Below, piece after piece: positions 56,104 through 63,697 of a DNA stretch of 64,000 nucleotides. The notes under the pieces are model-generated. The model saw nothing but the letters and a program-made list of their open reading frames with translations. It made no database searches and was not told the DNA's origin. Origin of the DNA: Streptomyces aquilus. Its GTDB lineage: Bacteria; Actinomycetota; Actinomycetes; Streptomycetales; Streptomycetaceae. Location of the stretch: assembly GCF_003955715.1 (NCBI RefSeq), contig NZ_CP034463.1, positions 7,378,001 through 7,442,000 of the forward strand. The letters run 5' to 3'. A program made the position numbers and the translations under genes. Every line of letters begins with the position of its first letter. Position 1 is the stretch's first letter.

Positions 56104-57453
56104 TCAGCGGGTGAGGGGGAGTGCCGCCAGCTCCGCCACGACCAGGGTGAGCGGGCCGAACAGGGCCAGGACCGCGCCTGCGCGCAGGGCCGCCGCGCTG
56201 CGGAGCATCGTCGCGGGGGCGCCCAGGCGGAGCAGCGCGGCGGTGGTGTCGGCGCGGGCGTGCTTCGCCTCCACGGCCGCGGTCGCGAGCGTGGCGAGGG
56301 TGCAGCCGGTGACCAGGAGCAGGCCGAGGGTGGTGAGGGGGCCGATCTGCGGGGTGGTCGCCGTGCCGTGGAGCGTCGTCATGGCGTACGTGCCGGACGC
56401 GACCGCGCAGACCACGCCGAGGGGGCGGCCGATGCGGGTGGCTTCCGCCATGAGGACGCGGCCGGCGAGGAGGCGGAGGGCCCCGGGGTGGGCGGACTGG
56501 AGGAGGCGGCCGCAGAGGTGGGTGAGGCCGGGGCCGGCGAGGGCGAGGCCGATTGCGGTGAGGAGCCAGCCGATGAGTGTGGCGGGGGCTCCGCCGGTGA
56601 GGCCGCCGGGGAGGGGGGTGGTGGGTTGCTTGCCTGCGTAGGCCTCTACGGCTAGGCCGGCTGCCAGTACTGCGATGCCCCAGGGGAGGCCTTTTGGTGC
56701 CTCTCGGGGGGTTGGGGGGAGGGCGTGGGGGGCCAGGTGGGGTGCTTGAGTTTCGGGTGGGGGCGTTTCGCTTGCCCGCGCTGGCGGGGTGCTGCCTGCG
56801 CCCACCCGTGCCGCCCCAGCGGCACGACTGCCCGCAGCCAGGTGAGCCTTGAAGCGGCCGTACGATCCGAAGGTCTCCTTGGCCGCGGCCGTTCCGCGGG
56901 CCCCGAATCTCCCGTACGACCTCCCCGTCCCCTTCGGTCTGTCGTCCCGTGGGCGCATCGCCACGGCCACCGTCACCGACGCGATCACCGGGACCAGGCC
57001 CAGCAGCGTCAAGGCCGCCGGCAGTGGCAACGGTTTCTCCGGGGCCAGGAAATCCGCTCCCGCGCCGTCGAAGGGCATGCCCGTCAGGTCGCCTCGGAGG
57101 TGGAGGAAGAACAGCAGCGCCACCATCGAACCCAGGAGGCAGGACAGGGCTGTGGTCGCTGCCGATACGGCCATCAGGCGGGCCGGGCCCAGGCCGATCG
57201 CCGCCAGGCCGGGGCGGGGGCGGGTGCCGGGGTCCGTGCGGGCCACGGCGAGGGCGAAGTAGACCGTGGTGGCCAGCGGGGTCAGGCACCAGGCCAGCCG
57301 GAGGAGGGAGCCGCGTGGGTCGTCCTGGTGGGCCATCGCGTAGCCGAGGGTGCACAGGAGGAGGAAGCCGGTGCCCGCCGCGGCGGTCGCGACCAGCAGG
57401 CGGCGCAGGTGGACGGCCGGGTGGGCGCCGCGGGTCAGACGGAGAGCGAGCAC
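56104..57453 (-). CDS. ABC transporter permease (FtsX/MacB-like) with a repeat-derived insert
   Basis: 449 residues. N-terminal basic stretch, then helices at about 19-38, 49-66, 83-105 and 137-155, a long Gly/Pro/Ala-rich region at about 160-255, and further helices to the end. The 79-bp dispersed repeat (56759-56837) encodes residues about 206-232, reading GSRAAGAARVGAGSTPPARA, in frame. GTG 57453 overlaps the ATPase gene by 19 bases, so the pair is co-transcribed. Substrate unknown. Confidence 0.82.
   Translation of the reverse strand: MLALRLTRGAHPAVHLRRLLVATAAAGTGFLLLCTLGYAMAHQDDPRGSLLRLAWCLTPLATTVYFALAVARTDPGTRPRPGLAAIGLGPARLMAVSAATTALSCLLGSMVALLFFLHLRGDLTGMPFDGAGADFLAPEKPLPLPAALTLLGLVPVIASVTVAVAMRPRDDRPKGTGRSYGRFGARGTAAAKETFGSYGRFKAHLAAGSRAAGAARVGAGSTPPARASETPPPETQAPHLAPHALPPTPREAPKGLPWGIAVLAAGLAVEAYAGKQPTTPLPGGLTGGAPATLIGWLLTAIGLALAGPGLTHLCGRLLQSAHPGALRLLAGRVLMAEATRIGRPLGVVCAVASGTYAMTTLHGTATTPQIGPLTTLGLLLVTGCTLATLATAAVEAKHARADTTAALLRLGAPATMLRSAAALRAGAVLALFGPLTLVVAELAALPLTR
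56759..56837. repeat. 79-bp dispersed repeat, copy 2 (inside permease gene)
   Basis: Differs from 40495-40573 at two positions (C to T in both). It is in frame within the ABC permease coding sequence and encodes a low-complexity Gly/Ala/Pro linker. The same two hairpins are kept. Confidence 0.9.
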
Positions 57454-58184
57454 GCGGCCCCCTGGCCTGCCGGTTGCGTTTCCTGGACCGGGGGAAGGTG
57501 GACCGTGTTCACCCGGCGGCCGTCCAGCAGCGAGACCGTGCGGTCGGCGAGCGCCGCCGTCTCCGCGTCGTGGGTCGCCAGGACCACCGTGATGCCGTGC
57601 GAGCGGGCCGCGGTGGTGAGGGTGCGCAGGACGTGGGCGCGGTCCGCGCGGTGCAGGGGGGCCGTGGGCTCGTCCGCGAACAGGACGGTCGGGGCCGGGG
57701 CGAGAGCCCTGGCGATGCAGGCGCGTTGGCGTTCCGGCTGGGTCAGTTCGTGGGGGCGGTGGCGGGATCTGTCGCCGATGTCGAGCCGCTCCAGCCACTC
57801 CAACGCGGCCACCTTGGCCCGGCGGCGGCTGGTGCCGCGCAGCATCAGGGGGAGGGCGGCGTTCTCCCAGACGTTGAGCTCGGGGACCAGGACCGGGGCC
57901 GGGTCGATCCAGCCGAAGCGGTCGCGGCGCAGGCGCTCACGGGTCATCGGACCCATCGTGTGCACGGGCACGCTGTTGAACCAGACCTCGCCGCGTTGCG
58001 CCGGGACCAGCCCCGACAGGCAGCTGAGCAGCGTCGTCTTGCCGCTGCCGCGCGGGCCGCTCACGGCGAGGATCTCGCCCTCGCGGACGCCGAGCGAGAC
58101 GCCGCCGAGCGCGGGGGAGCCGTCGGGGTGCGTGAAGTGCAGGGCGCGGGCCCAGAGCACGTCGTTGTCGGGCGGGGCCTCCAT
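57435..58184 (-). CDS. ABC transporter ATP-binding protein with degenerate signature
   Basis: 249 residues. Walker A GPRGSGKTT (about 42-50) and Walker B TVLFADEPTAP are good, and the switch His is in ATHDAETA. The signature is LTQPERQRACIARAL, in place of LSGGQ, and the D-loop reads PTAPLHRAD. It resembles LolD/MacB-type ATPases. ATG 58184; operon with the permease. Full activity is uncertain because of the altered signature. Confidence 0.87.
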   Translation of the reverse strand: MEAPPDNDVLWARALHFTHPDGSPALGGVSLGVREGEILAVSGPRGSGKTTLLSCLSGLVPAQRGEVWFNSVPVHTMGPMTRERLRRDRFGWIDPAPVLVPELNVWENAALPLMLRGTSRRRAKVAALEWLERLDIGDRSRHRPHELTQPERQRACIARALAPAPTVLFADEPTAPLHRADRAHVLRTLTTAARSHGITVVLATHDAETAALADRTVSLLDGRRVNTVHLPPVQETQPAGQGAACSLSV

Positions 58185-58308
58185 GGGCGTACACCTCGTA
58201 TCTGATCCGTTTTCCCGGCCGTTGATCCCCCGAGCGGGGGAACGAAGACAGGGCCGATCGGTTACCAGGCACGCTAGGGAGCGGGTGCGGAAACCCCGGA
58301 CAGCACGC

Positions 58309-58353
58309 GGCCCGGGGTGCACCCTTGTCACTCGGACGGGTGCACCCCGGGCC
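58309..58353 (-). terminator. Terminator after the aminotransferase gene
   Basis: Perfect 16-bp stem GGCCCGGGGTGCACCC/GGGTGCACCCCGGGCC with a 13-base loop, between the aminotransferase stop (58378) and the ABC genes. Strong in both orientations. Confidence 0.9.
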
Positions 58354-58377
58354 GTACGAACCGCTGAACCGCCGGGG

Positions 58378-59742
58378 TTACAGCTTGGTCCACGCCTCGG
58401 TGAGCGTGGCGCGCAGGATCTGCTCGATCTCGTCGAAGGTCTCCTGGTTGGAGATCAGCGGCGGGGCGAGCTGGACGACCGGGTCACCGCGGTCGTCGGC
58501 GCGGCAGTACAGGCCGTTGTCGAAGAGGGCCTTGGAGAGGAAGCCGTAGAGCACGCGCTCGGTCTCCTCGTCGTTGAAGGACTCCTTCGTGGCCTTGTCC
58601 TTCACCAGCTCGATGCCGTAGAAGAAGCCGTTGCCGCGGACGTCGCCGACGATCGGCAGGTCGTGCAGCTTCTCCAGGGTCGAGCGGAACGCGCCCTCGT
58701 TGTCGAGGACGTGCTGGTTGAGGTTCTCGCGCTCGAACAGGTCGAGGTTGGCGAGGCCCACGGCCGCGGAGACCGGGTGGCCGCCGAAGGTGTAGCCGTG
58801 CAGGAAGGTGTTGTCGCCCTTGTAGAACGGCTCGGCCAGGCGGTCGGAGATGATGCAGGCGCCGATCGGGGAGTAGCCCGAGGTCATGCCCTTGGCGCAG
58901 GTGATCATGTCCGGGACGTAGTCGAACTTGTCGCAGGCGAACATCGTGCCCAGGCGGCCGAAGGCGCAGATGACCTCGTCCGAGACCAGCAGTACGTCGT
59001 GGCGGTCGCAGATCTCGCGGACGCGCTGGAAGTAGCCGGGCGGGGGCGGGAAGCAGCCGCCCGCGTTCTGGACCGGCTCCAGGAAGACCGCGGCGACCGT
59101 GTCGGGGCCCTCGAAGAGGATCTGCTGCTCGATCTGGTCGGCGGCCCAGCGGCCGTAGGCCTCGGGGTCGTCGCCGAAGATCGGGGCGCGGTAGATGTTG
59201 GTGTTGGGCACCTTGTGCGCGCCGGGGACCAGCGGCTCGAAGGGGGCCTTCAGGGCCGGCAGGCCGGTGATGGACAGGGCGCCCTGCGGGGTGCCGTGGT
59301 AGGCGACCGCGCGGGAGATGACCTTGTACTTGGTCGGCTTGCCGGTGAGCTTGAAGTACTGCTTGGCCAGCTTCCAGGCGGTCTCGACCGCCTCGCCGCC
59401 ACCGGTGGTGAAGAAGACCTTGTTGAGGTCGCCCGGGGCGTGGTGCGCGAGGCGCTCGGCCAGCTCCACGGCCTTCGGGTGGGCGTAGGACCAGACCGGG
59501 AAGAAGGCCAGCTCCTGCGCCTGCTTGAAGGCGGCCTCGGCGAGCTCGACACGGCCGTGTCCGGCCTGGACCACGAACAGGCCCGCGAGACCGTCGAGGT
59601 AGCGCTTGCCCTTGTCGTCGTAGATGTGGGTGCCCTCGCCCCGGACGATGGTCGGGACGGGCGACTTCTCGTACGAGGACATGCGGGTGAAGTGCATCCA
59701 CAGGTGGTCGTACGCGGTCTGGCTGAGGTCCTTGGTGCTCAC
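58378..59742 (-). CDS. Class III (omega) aminotransferase, probable polyamine/GABA transaminase
   Basis: 454 residues. PLP-dependent fold type I aminotransferase: TTGGGEAVETAWKLAKQY (phosphate-binding), LLVSDEVICAFGRLG with the Asp that binds the pyridine N (about 257), and CAKGMTSGYSPIGA with the PLP Lys (about 284). Close in type to putrescine- or GABA-aminotransferases. With the divergent gamma-aminobutyraldehyde dehydrogenase it would give putrescine to GABA. GTG start 59742; stands 19 bases downstream of the Lrp gene's stop, so they form an operon. Confidence 0.9.
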   Translation of the reverse strand: MSTKDLSQTAYDHLWMHFTRMSSYEKSPVPTIVRGEGTHIYDDKGKRYLDGLAGLFVVQAGHGRVELAEAAFKQAQELAFFPVWSYAHPKAVELAERLAHHAPGDLNKVFFTTGGGEAVETAWKLAKQYFKLTGKPTKYKVISRAVAYHGTPQGALSITGLPALKAPFEPLVPGAHKVPNTNIYRAPIFGDDPEAYGRWAADQIEQQILFEGPDTVAAVFLEPVQNAGGCFPPPPGYFQRVREICDRHDVLLVSDEVICAFGRLGTMFACDKFDYVPDMITCAKGMTSGYSPIGACIISDRLAEPFYKGDNTFLHGYTFGGHPVSAAVGLANLDLFERENLNQHVLDNEGAFRSTLEKLHDLPIVGDVRGNGFFYGIELVKDKATKESFNDEETERVLYGFLSKALFDNGLYCRADDRGDPVVQLAPPLISNQETFDEIEQILRATLTEAWTKL

Positions 59743-59761
59743 GGTTATCGGGTCCTCACGG

Positions 59762-60271
59762 TTATCGGGTTCCCCACATGTAGGTCTGCTTCTTGAGCTT
59801 CAGGTAAACGAAGCTCTCGGTGGAGCGCACGCCGGGGATGGCGCGGATACGTCGGTTGATGACCTCCAGGAGGTGGTCGTCGTCCTCGCAGACGATCTCC
59901 ACCATCAGGTCGAAGGAGCCCGCGGTCATCACCACGTACTCGCACTCGGCCATGGAGGTCAGTGCGTCGGCCACGGACTCGACGTCGCCCTCGACATGGA
60001 TGCCGACCATCGCCTGCCGGCGGAAGCCCACGGTGAGCGGGTCCGTGACGGCGACGATCTGCATCACGCCCTGGTCGAGCAGCTTCTGGACGCGCTGGCG
60101 CACGGCCGCCTCCGACAGGCCGACGGCCTTGCCGATCGCGGCGTACGGCCGGCGGCCGTCCTCCTGGAGCTGTTCGATGATGGCGAGGGACACGGCATCC
60201 AGATGAGGAGTGCCGTTCCTGGACTCGCGGACGACCCGTGAGTCCCTGGGGTCTGTGCTTCGACTGGCCAC
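59762..60271 (-). CDS. Lrp/AsnC-family transcriptional regulator
   Basis: 169 residues. N-terminal helix-turn-helix (LDAVSLAIIEQLQEDGRRPYA to AAVRQRVQKLLDQGVM) and a C-terminal RAM/AsnC ligand domain (VVMTAGSFDLMVEIVCEDDD). GTG 60271 is used; GTG 60286 upstream is an alternative. It sits between the aminotransferase and the aldehyde dehydrogenase genes, so it is the likely polyamine/GABA-responsive regulator. I recall, with limited confidence, that the S. coelicolor orthologue SCO5656 has been linked to polyamine use. Confidence 0.9.
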   Translation of the reverse strand: MASRSTDPRDSRVVRESRNGTPHLDAVSLAIIEQLQEDGRRPYAAIGKAVGLSEAAVRQRVQKLLDQGVMQIVAVTDPLTVGFRRQAMVGIHVEGDVESVADALTSMAECEYVVMTAGSFDLMVEIVCEDDDHLLEVINRRIRAIPGVRSTESFVYLKLKKQTYMWGTR

Positions 60272-60381
60272 GAGCTCACTGTGCACGACGTATCGACACT
60301 TCCGCAAGGCCGTAGCGATGAAATTCGTTGTTTACGTCTCTGAGACCTGCGGATTTCGCAGAATCGGCGGGAGTGGGGGTG

Positions 60382-60409
60382 TTGAAAACGTGGGCCGGCG
60401 GATTAGGGT
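60382..60409 (+). promoter_or_regulatory. Candidate promoter of the aldehyde dehydrogenase gene
   Basis: TTGAAA (60382-60387), a 16-base spacer and TAGGGT (60404-60409), in the 185-bp gap divergent from the Lrp gene. About 47 bases before the start codon. Confidence 0.6.
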
Positions 60410-60456
60410 GGGTGTCTCAACCAATGGACAGTTCGACCCGACACAGGAGGCCGGCA

Positions 60457-61896
60457 GTGAGCACCGAGCTGCGTCGTCTGCGCAACTACATCGACGGTGA
60501 GTTCCGGGACGCCGCCGACGGACGGACCACCGAGGTGGTCAACCCCGCGACGGGCGAGGCGTACGCGACCGCACCGCTGTCCGGGCAGGCCGACATCGAC
60601 GCCGCGATGGAGGCCGCCGCGCGCGCCTTCCCCGCCTGGCGCGACACGACCCCCGCCGAGCGCCAGAAGGCCCTCCTGAAGATCGCGGACGCGTTCGAGG
60701 AGCGGGCCGAGGACCTCATCGCCGCCGAGGTGGAGAACACCGGCAAGCCGATCGGGCTCACGCGGTCCGAGGAGATCCCGCCGATGGTGGACCAGATCCG
60801 GTTCTTCGCGGGTGCCGCGCGGATGCTGGAGGGCCGCTCGGCCGGCGAGTACATGGAGGGGATGACCTCGATCGTCCGCCGTGAGCCGGTCGGCGTCTGC
60901 GCCCAGGTCGCGCCGTGGAACTACCCGATGATGATGGCTGTGTGGAAGTTCGCGCCGGCGCTCGCCGCGGGCAACACGGTCGTGCTGAAGCCGTCCGACA
61001 CCACCCCGGCCTCGACCGTCCTCATCGCCGAGATCATCGGGTCGATCCTGCCGAAGGGCGTCTTCAACGTCGTGACCGGTGACCGTGACACCGGGCGCCT
61101 CATGGTCGAGCACCCGATCCCCGCGATGGCCTCCATCACCGGCTCCGTGCGCGCCGGCATGTCCGTCGCCGAGTCCGCGTCCAAGGACCTCAAGCGGGTC
61201 CACCTGGAGCTGGGGGGCAAGGCGCCGGTCGTCGTGTTCGAGGACACCGACATCGCCAAGGCCGTCGAGGACATCTCCGTGGCGGGCTTCTTCAACGCGG
61301 GTCAGGACTGTACGGCGGCCACGCGCGTGCTGGTGCAGGCCGCCATCCACGACGAGTTCGTGGCGGCGCTGGCGAAGGCCGCCGCCGACACCAAGACCGG
61401 CCAGCCGGACGACGAGGACGTGCTGTTCGGCCCCCTCAACAACCCCAACCAGCTCAAGCAGGTCTCCGGGTTCATCGAGCGGCTGCCCGCCCACGCCAAG
61501 GTCGAGGCCGGTGGCCACCAGGTCGGCGAGAAGGGCTACTTCTACGCGCCGACCGTCGTGTCCGGGCTGAAGCAGGACGACGAGATCATCCAGAACGAGG
61601 TCTTCGGGCCGGTCATCACCGTCCAGTCCTTCTCCGACGAGGACCAGGCCGTCGAGTGGGCCAACGGCGTGGAGTACGCGCTGGCTTCGTCCGTGTGGAC
61701 CAAGGACCACGGGCGGGCGATGCGGATGTCCAAGAAGCTGGACTTCGGGTGCGTGTGGATCAACACGCACATTCCGCTGGTCGCGGAGATGCCGCACGGC
61801 GGCTTCAAGAAGTCCGGGTACGGCAAGGACCTTTCGGGGTACGGGTTCGAGGACTACACGCGGATCAAGCACGTGATGACGTCCCTGGACGCGTAG
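60457..61896 (+). CDS. Gamma-aminobutyraldehyde dehydrogenase
   Basis: 479 residues. NAD-dependent aldehyde dehydrogenase. Active-site segments: general base Glu251 (LELGGKAP), nucleophile Cys285 (FFNAGQDCTAATR), oxyanion Asn in PWNYPMMMA, and NEVFGPV. The sequence is of the PatD/GABAL type that makes GABA from putrescine. GTG 60457 has AGGAGG upstream. Its last codons GAC GCG TAG form the first part of a 19-bp tandem repeat. Confidence 0.92.
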   Translation: MSTELRRLRNYIDGEFRDAADGRTTEVVNPATGEAYATAPLSGQADIDAAMEAAARAFPAWRDTTPAERQKALLKIADAFEERAEDLIAAEVENTGKPIGLTRSEEIPPMVDQIRFFAGAARMLEGRSAGEYMEGMTSIVRREPVGVCAQVAPWNYPMMMAVWKFAPALAAGNTVVLKPSDTTPASTVLIAEIIGSILPKGVFNVVTGDRDTGRLMVEHPIPAMASITGSVRAGMSVAESASKDLKRVHLELGGKAPVVVFEDTDIAKAVEDISVAGFFNAGQDCTAATRVLVQAAIHDEFVAALAKAAADTKTGQPDDEDVLFGPLNNPNQLKQVSGFIERLPAHAKVEAGGHQVGEKGYFYAPTVVSGLKQDDEIIQNEVFGPVITVQSFSDEDQAVEWANGVEYALASSVWTKDHGRAMRMSKKLDFGCVWINTHIPLVAEMPHGGFKKSGYGKDLSGYGFEDYTRIKHVMTSLDA

Positions 61897-61982
61897 TCCG
61901 TACGACGACACGTAGTCCCTACAAGGACGCGTAGTTCCTATGAGGACGCGTAGTCCTTACAAGGACGCGTAACGCCTACGAC
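61888..61982 (+). repeat. Five 19-bp tandem repeat units overlapping a stop codon
   Basis: Units start at 61888, 61907, 61926, 61945 and 61964, each exactly 19 bases, close to GACGCGTAGTCCyTACAAG. Units 1 and 5 end with TACGAC. Unit 1 begins with the last two sense codons and stop of the dehydrogenase gene. Confidence 0.95.
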
Positions 61983-61988
61983 GACGGT

Positions 61989-62026
61989 GGCGGCCCCGGA
62001 CGGATCAAGTACCGTCCGGGGCCGCC
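61989..62026 (+). terminator. Terminator after the dehydrogenase gene
   Basis: Perfect 15-bp stem GGCGGCCCCGGACGG/CCGTCCGGGGCCGCC with an eight-base loop, directly after the tandem repeat. Followed by CCGTTCCCCCTCCTCC. Confidence 0.92.
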
Positions 62027-62047
62027 CCGTTCCCCCTCCTCCTTGGC

Positions 62048-62194
62048 CTACGCCGTCTCTGCCTGCCTGTGCAGGGACGGGAGTTCCTCGCCCGGCTCTC
62101 CCGGCTTGGCCAGGGTCGGGAGCGAGGGCAGGTCCGCCGGGTCCGGGAAGGTGATGCCGGCCTTCTCCAGGATCGGGGCGCGCGGCTGGCGGTG
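62048..62194 (-). pseudogene. Short coding remnant on the minus strand
   Basis: Read from the minus strand, about 45 codons ending at a TAG (62048-62050) show clear Streptomyces codon bias (almost every third base G or C) and give ILEKAGITFPDPADLPSLPT, then a Pro/Glu-rich tail. Upstream of about 62190 the bias fades and no convincing start or Shine-Dalgarno is seen. This looks like the 3' end of a gene whose 5' part was lost. I do not recognise the family. Confidence 0.5.
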
Positions 62195-62376
62195 GCTGGT
62201 CGTCGTCGGAGGCCGGCGTCCGTGCCCGTCGGCGGATGGTCGGCTCCGCCCGCCCGGGATCGTATTCGTGCGCAGTCGGTCGATCACGTGTTGATCGACA
62301 AGGTGTCCGCTGCGTCCGGCACGGCTCGACGCAGCGTCGATTGTTCGGGCGTGGCCGGGCGCGGCATGCTGCCGGG
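62195..62376. other. Non-coding stretch before the polyamine-binding gene
   Basis: With the repeat, terminator and remnant above, 61897-62376 has no intact gene. This last part has no clear promoter for the gene at 62377; CACGTGTTGATCGAC (62287-62301) is AT-richer than its surroundings. Confidence 0.4.
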
Positions 62377-63567
62377 ATGTCGCTCCCACTGCGCACGCCC
62401 CGGCCCACTCGCCGTTCCCTGCTGCGCGCCCTCGGCGGTACCGCGGCGCTGGGCGCCCTCGCCGGGTGCGGTGTGCCTGCCGCGTACGTGTCCGCCGCGG
62501 ATCGCGCGGTCCCCGACCGTTCCGCCACCGACAAACGGCTGAGCTGGGCGAACTGGCCGCTGTACATCGACACGGACGACGACGACACGGCGAAGCGGCC
62601 GACGCTGGAGGCGTTCGAGAAGGAGACCGGCATCTCCGTCGACTACGTCGAGGAGATCAACGACAACGACGAGTTCTTCGGCAAGATCAGCCCCGCGCTG
62701 ATGAACCACCAGTCGACCGACCGCGACCTCATCGTCATGAGCGACTGGATGTGCGCGCGCTTCGTCCGCCTCGGCTGGGTCCAGGAGATGGACCGGGCCG
62801 AGCAGCCGAACGTCACCAAGTACCTCGACCCGCTGCTCCGTTCACCCGCCTTCGACCCGGGCCGCAAGCACACCGTCCCCTGGCAGTCGGGCATCACCGG
62901 CATCGCCTACGACCGCCGCCGCCTCGGCCGCGAGATTCGGCACGTCTCCGAGCTGTGGGGCAGCGACCTCAAGGGCAGGGTGACCCTGCTGTCCGGCCTC
63001 GACGAGGCGTTCGCGCTGCTGATGCAGGGCAACGGCGTGGACATCAGGAAGTGGACCGCCGACGACTTCCACACGGTCTGCGACCAGGTCGAGAAGTACG
63101 TCCACAGCGGCCAGATCCGCCGCTTCACCGGCAACGACTACACCAAGGACCTCGTCAGCGGTGACGTCCTCGCCTGCCAGGCGTACTCCGGTGACGTCAT
63201 CCAGCTCCAGGCCGACAACCCCGACATCCGCTTCGTCGTCCCCGAAGAAGGCGCCGAGCTCTGGTCGGACTCCCTGATGATCCCCGACCGCGCGAGCCAC
63301 AAGGCCAACGCCGAGCGGCTCATCGACCACTACTACGACCCCGAGGTCGCCGCGGAACTCGCCGCCTGGGTCAACTACGTCTGCCCGGTACCGGCCGCGC
63401 GGGACGTCCTCGCCTCCGCCAAGGACGAGGAGACGGCCGCACTGGCCGGGAACACGCTGATCTTCCCCGACGACGAGATGCGCGAGCGGCTGGTGATCGC
63501 CCGCGACATCACGTCCACGGAACGGGTGGAGTTCTCGAAGAGGTGGAACGCGATCGTGGGGCTGTAG
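62377..63567 (+). CDS. Polyamine (spermidine/putrescine) ABC transporter binding lipoprotein, PotD-like
   Basis: 396 residues. Tat-type lipoprotein signal: twin arginines 12-13 (TRRSLLRAL) and lipobox LAGC with Cys31. The mature protein is a PotD/PotF-like binding protein: LSWANWPLYIDTDDDD, DLIVMSDWMCARFV, PWQSGITGIAYDRR, AYSGDVIQLQ. Context with the GABA-route enzymes supports polyamine uptake. ATG 62377 has only a poor CCGGG upstream. The ATPase and permease genes are not in the window. Confidence 0.88.
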   Translation: MSLPLRTPRPTRRSLLRALGGTAALGALAGCGVPAAYVSAADRAVPDRSATDKRLSWANWPLYIDTDDDDTAKRPTLEAFEKETGISVDYVEEINDNDEFFGKISPALMNHQSTDRDLIVMSDWMCARFVRLGWVQEMDRAEQPNVTKYLDPLLRSPAFDPGRKHTVPWQSGITGIAYDRRRLGREIRHVSELWGSDLKGRVTLLSGLDEAFALLMQGNGVDIRKWTADDFHTVCDQVEKYVHSGQIRRFTGNDYTKDLVSGDVLACQAYSGDVIQLQADNPDIRFVVPEEGAELWSDSLMIPDRASHKANAERLIDHYYDPEVAAELAAWVNYVCPVPAARDVLASAKDEETAALAGNTLIFPDDEMRERLVIARDITSTERVEFSKRWNAIVGL

Positions 63568-63697
63568 ATCCCGAGATCCCGCCCCCCGGCGGCTTTGCCA
63601 TCTCTTTGCAACGCGCCCCGCCGCTGGCTCGTCTCTCCGCTCGATCCGTCACCCCGCCCGACCGACGGGCGGACGGACCGAGCAAGGAGAGTCATCC

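Noticed and set aside
56725..59796. 1023-codon open frame on the plus strand over the ABC and aminotransferase genes
   Set aside because: It is antisense to three well-supported genes, is Arg/Gly/Val-rich and has no domain; it exists because stop codons are rare in GC-rich DNA.
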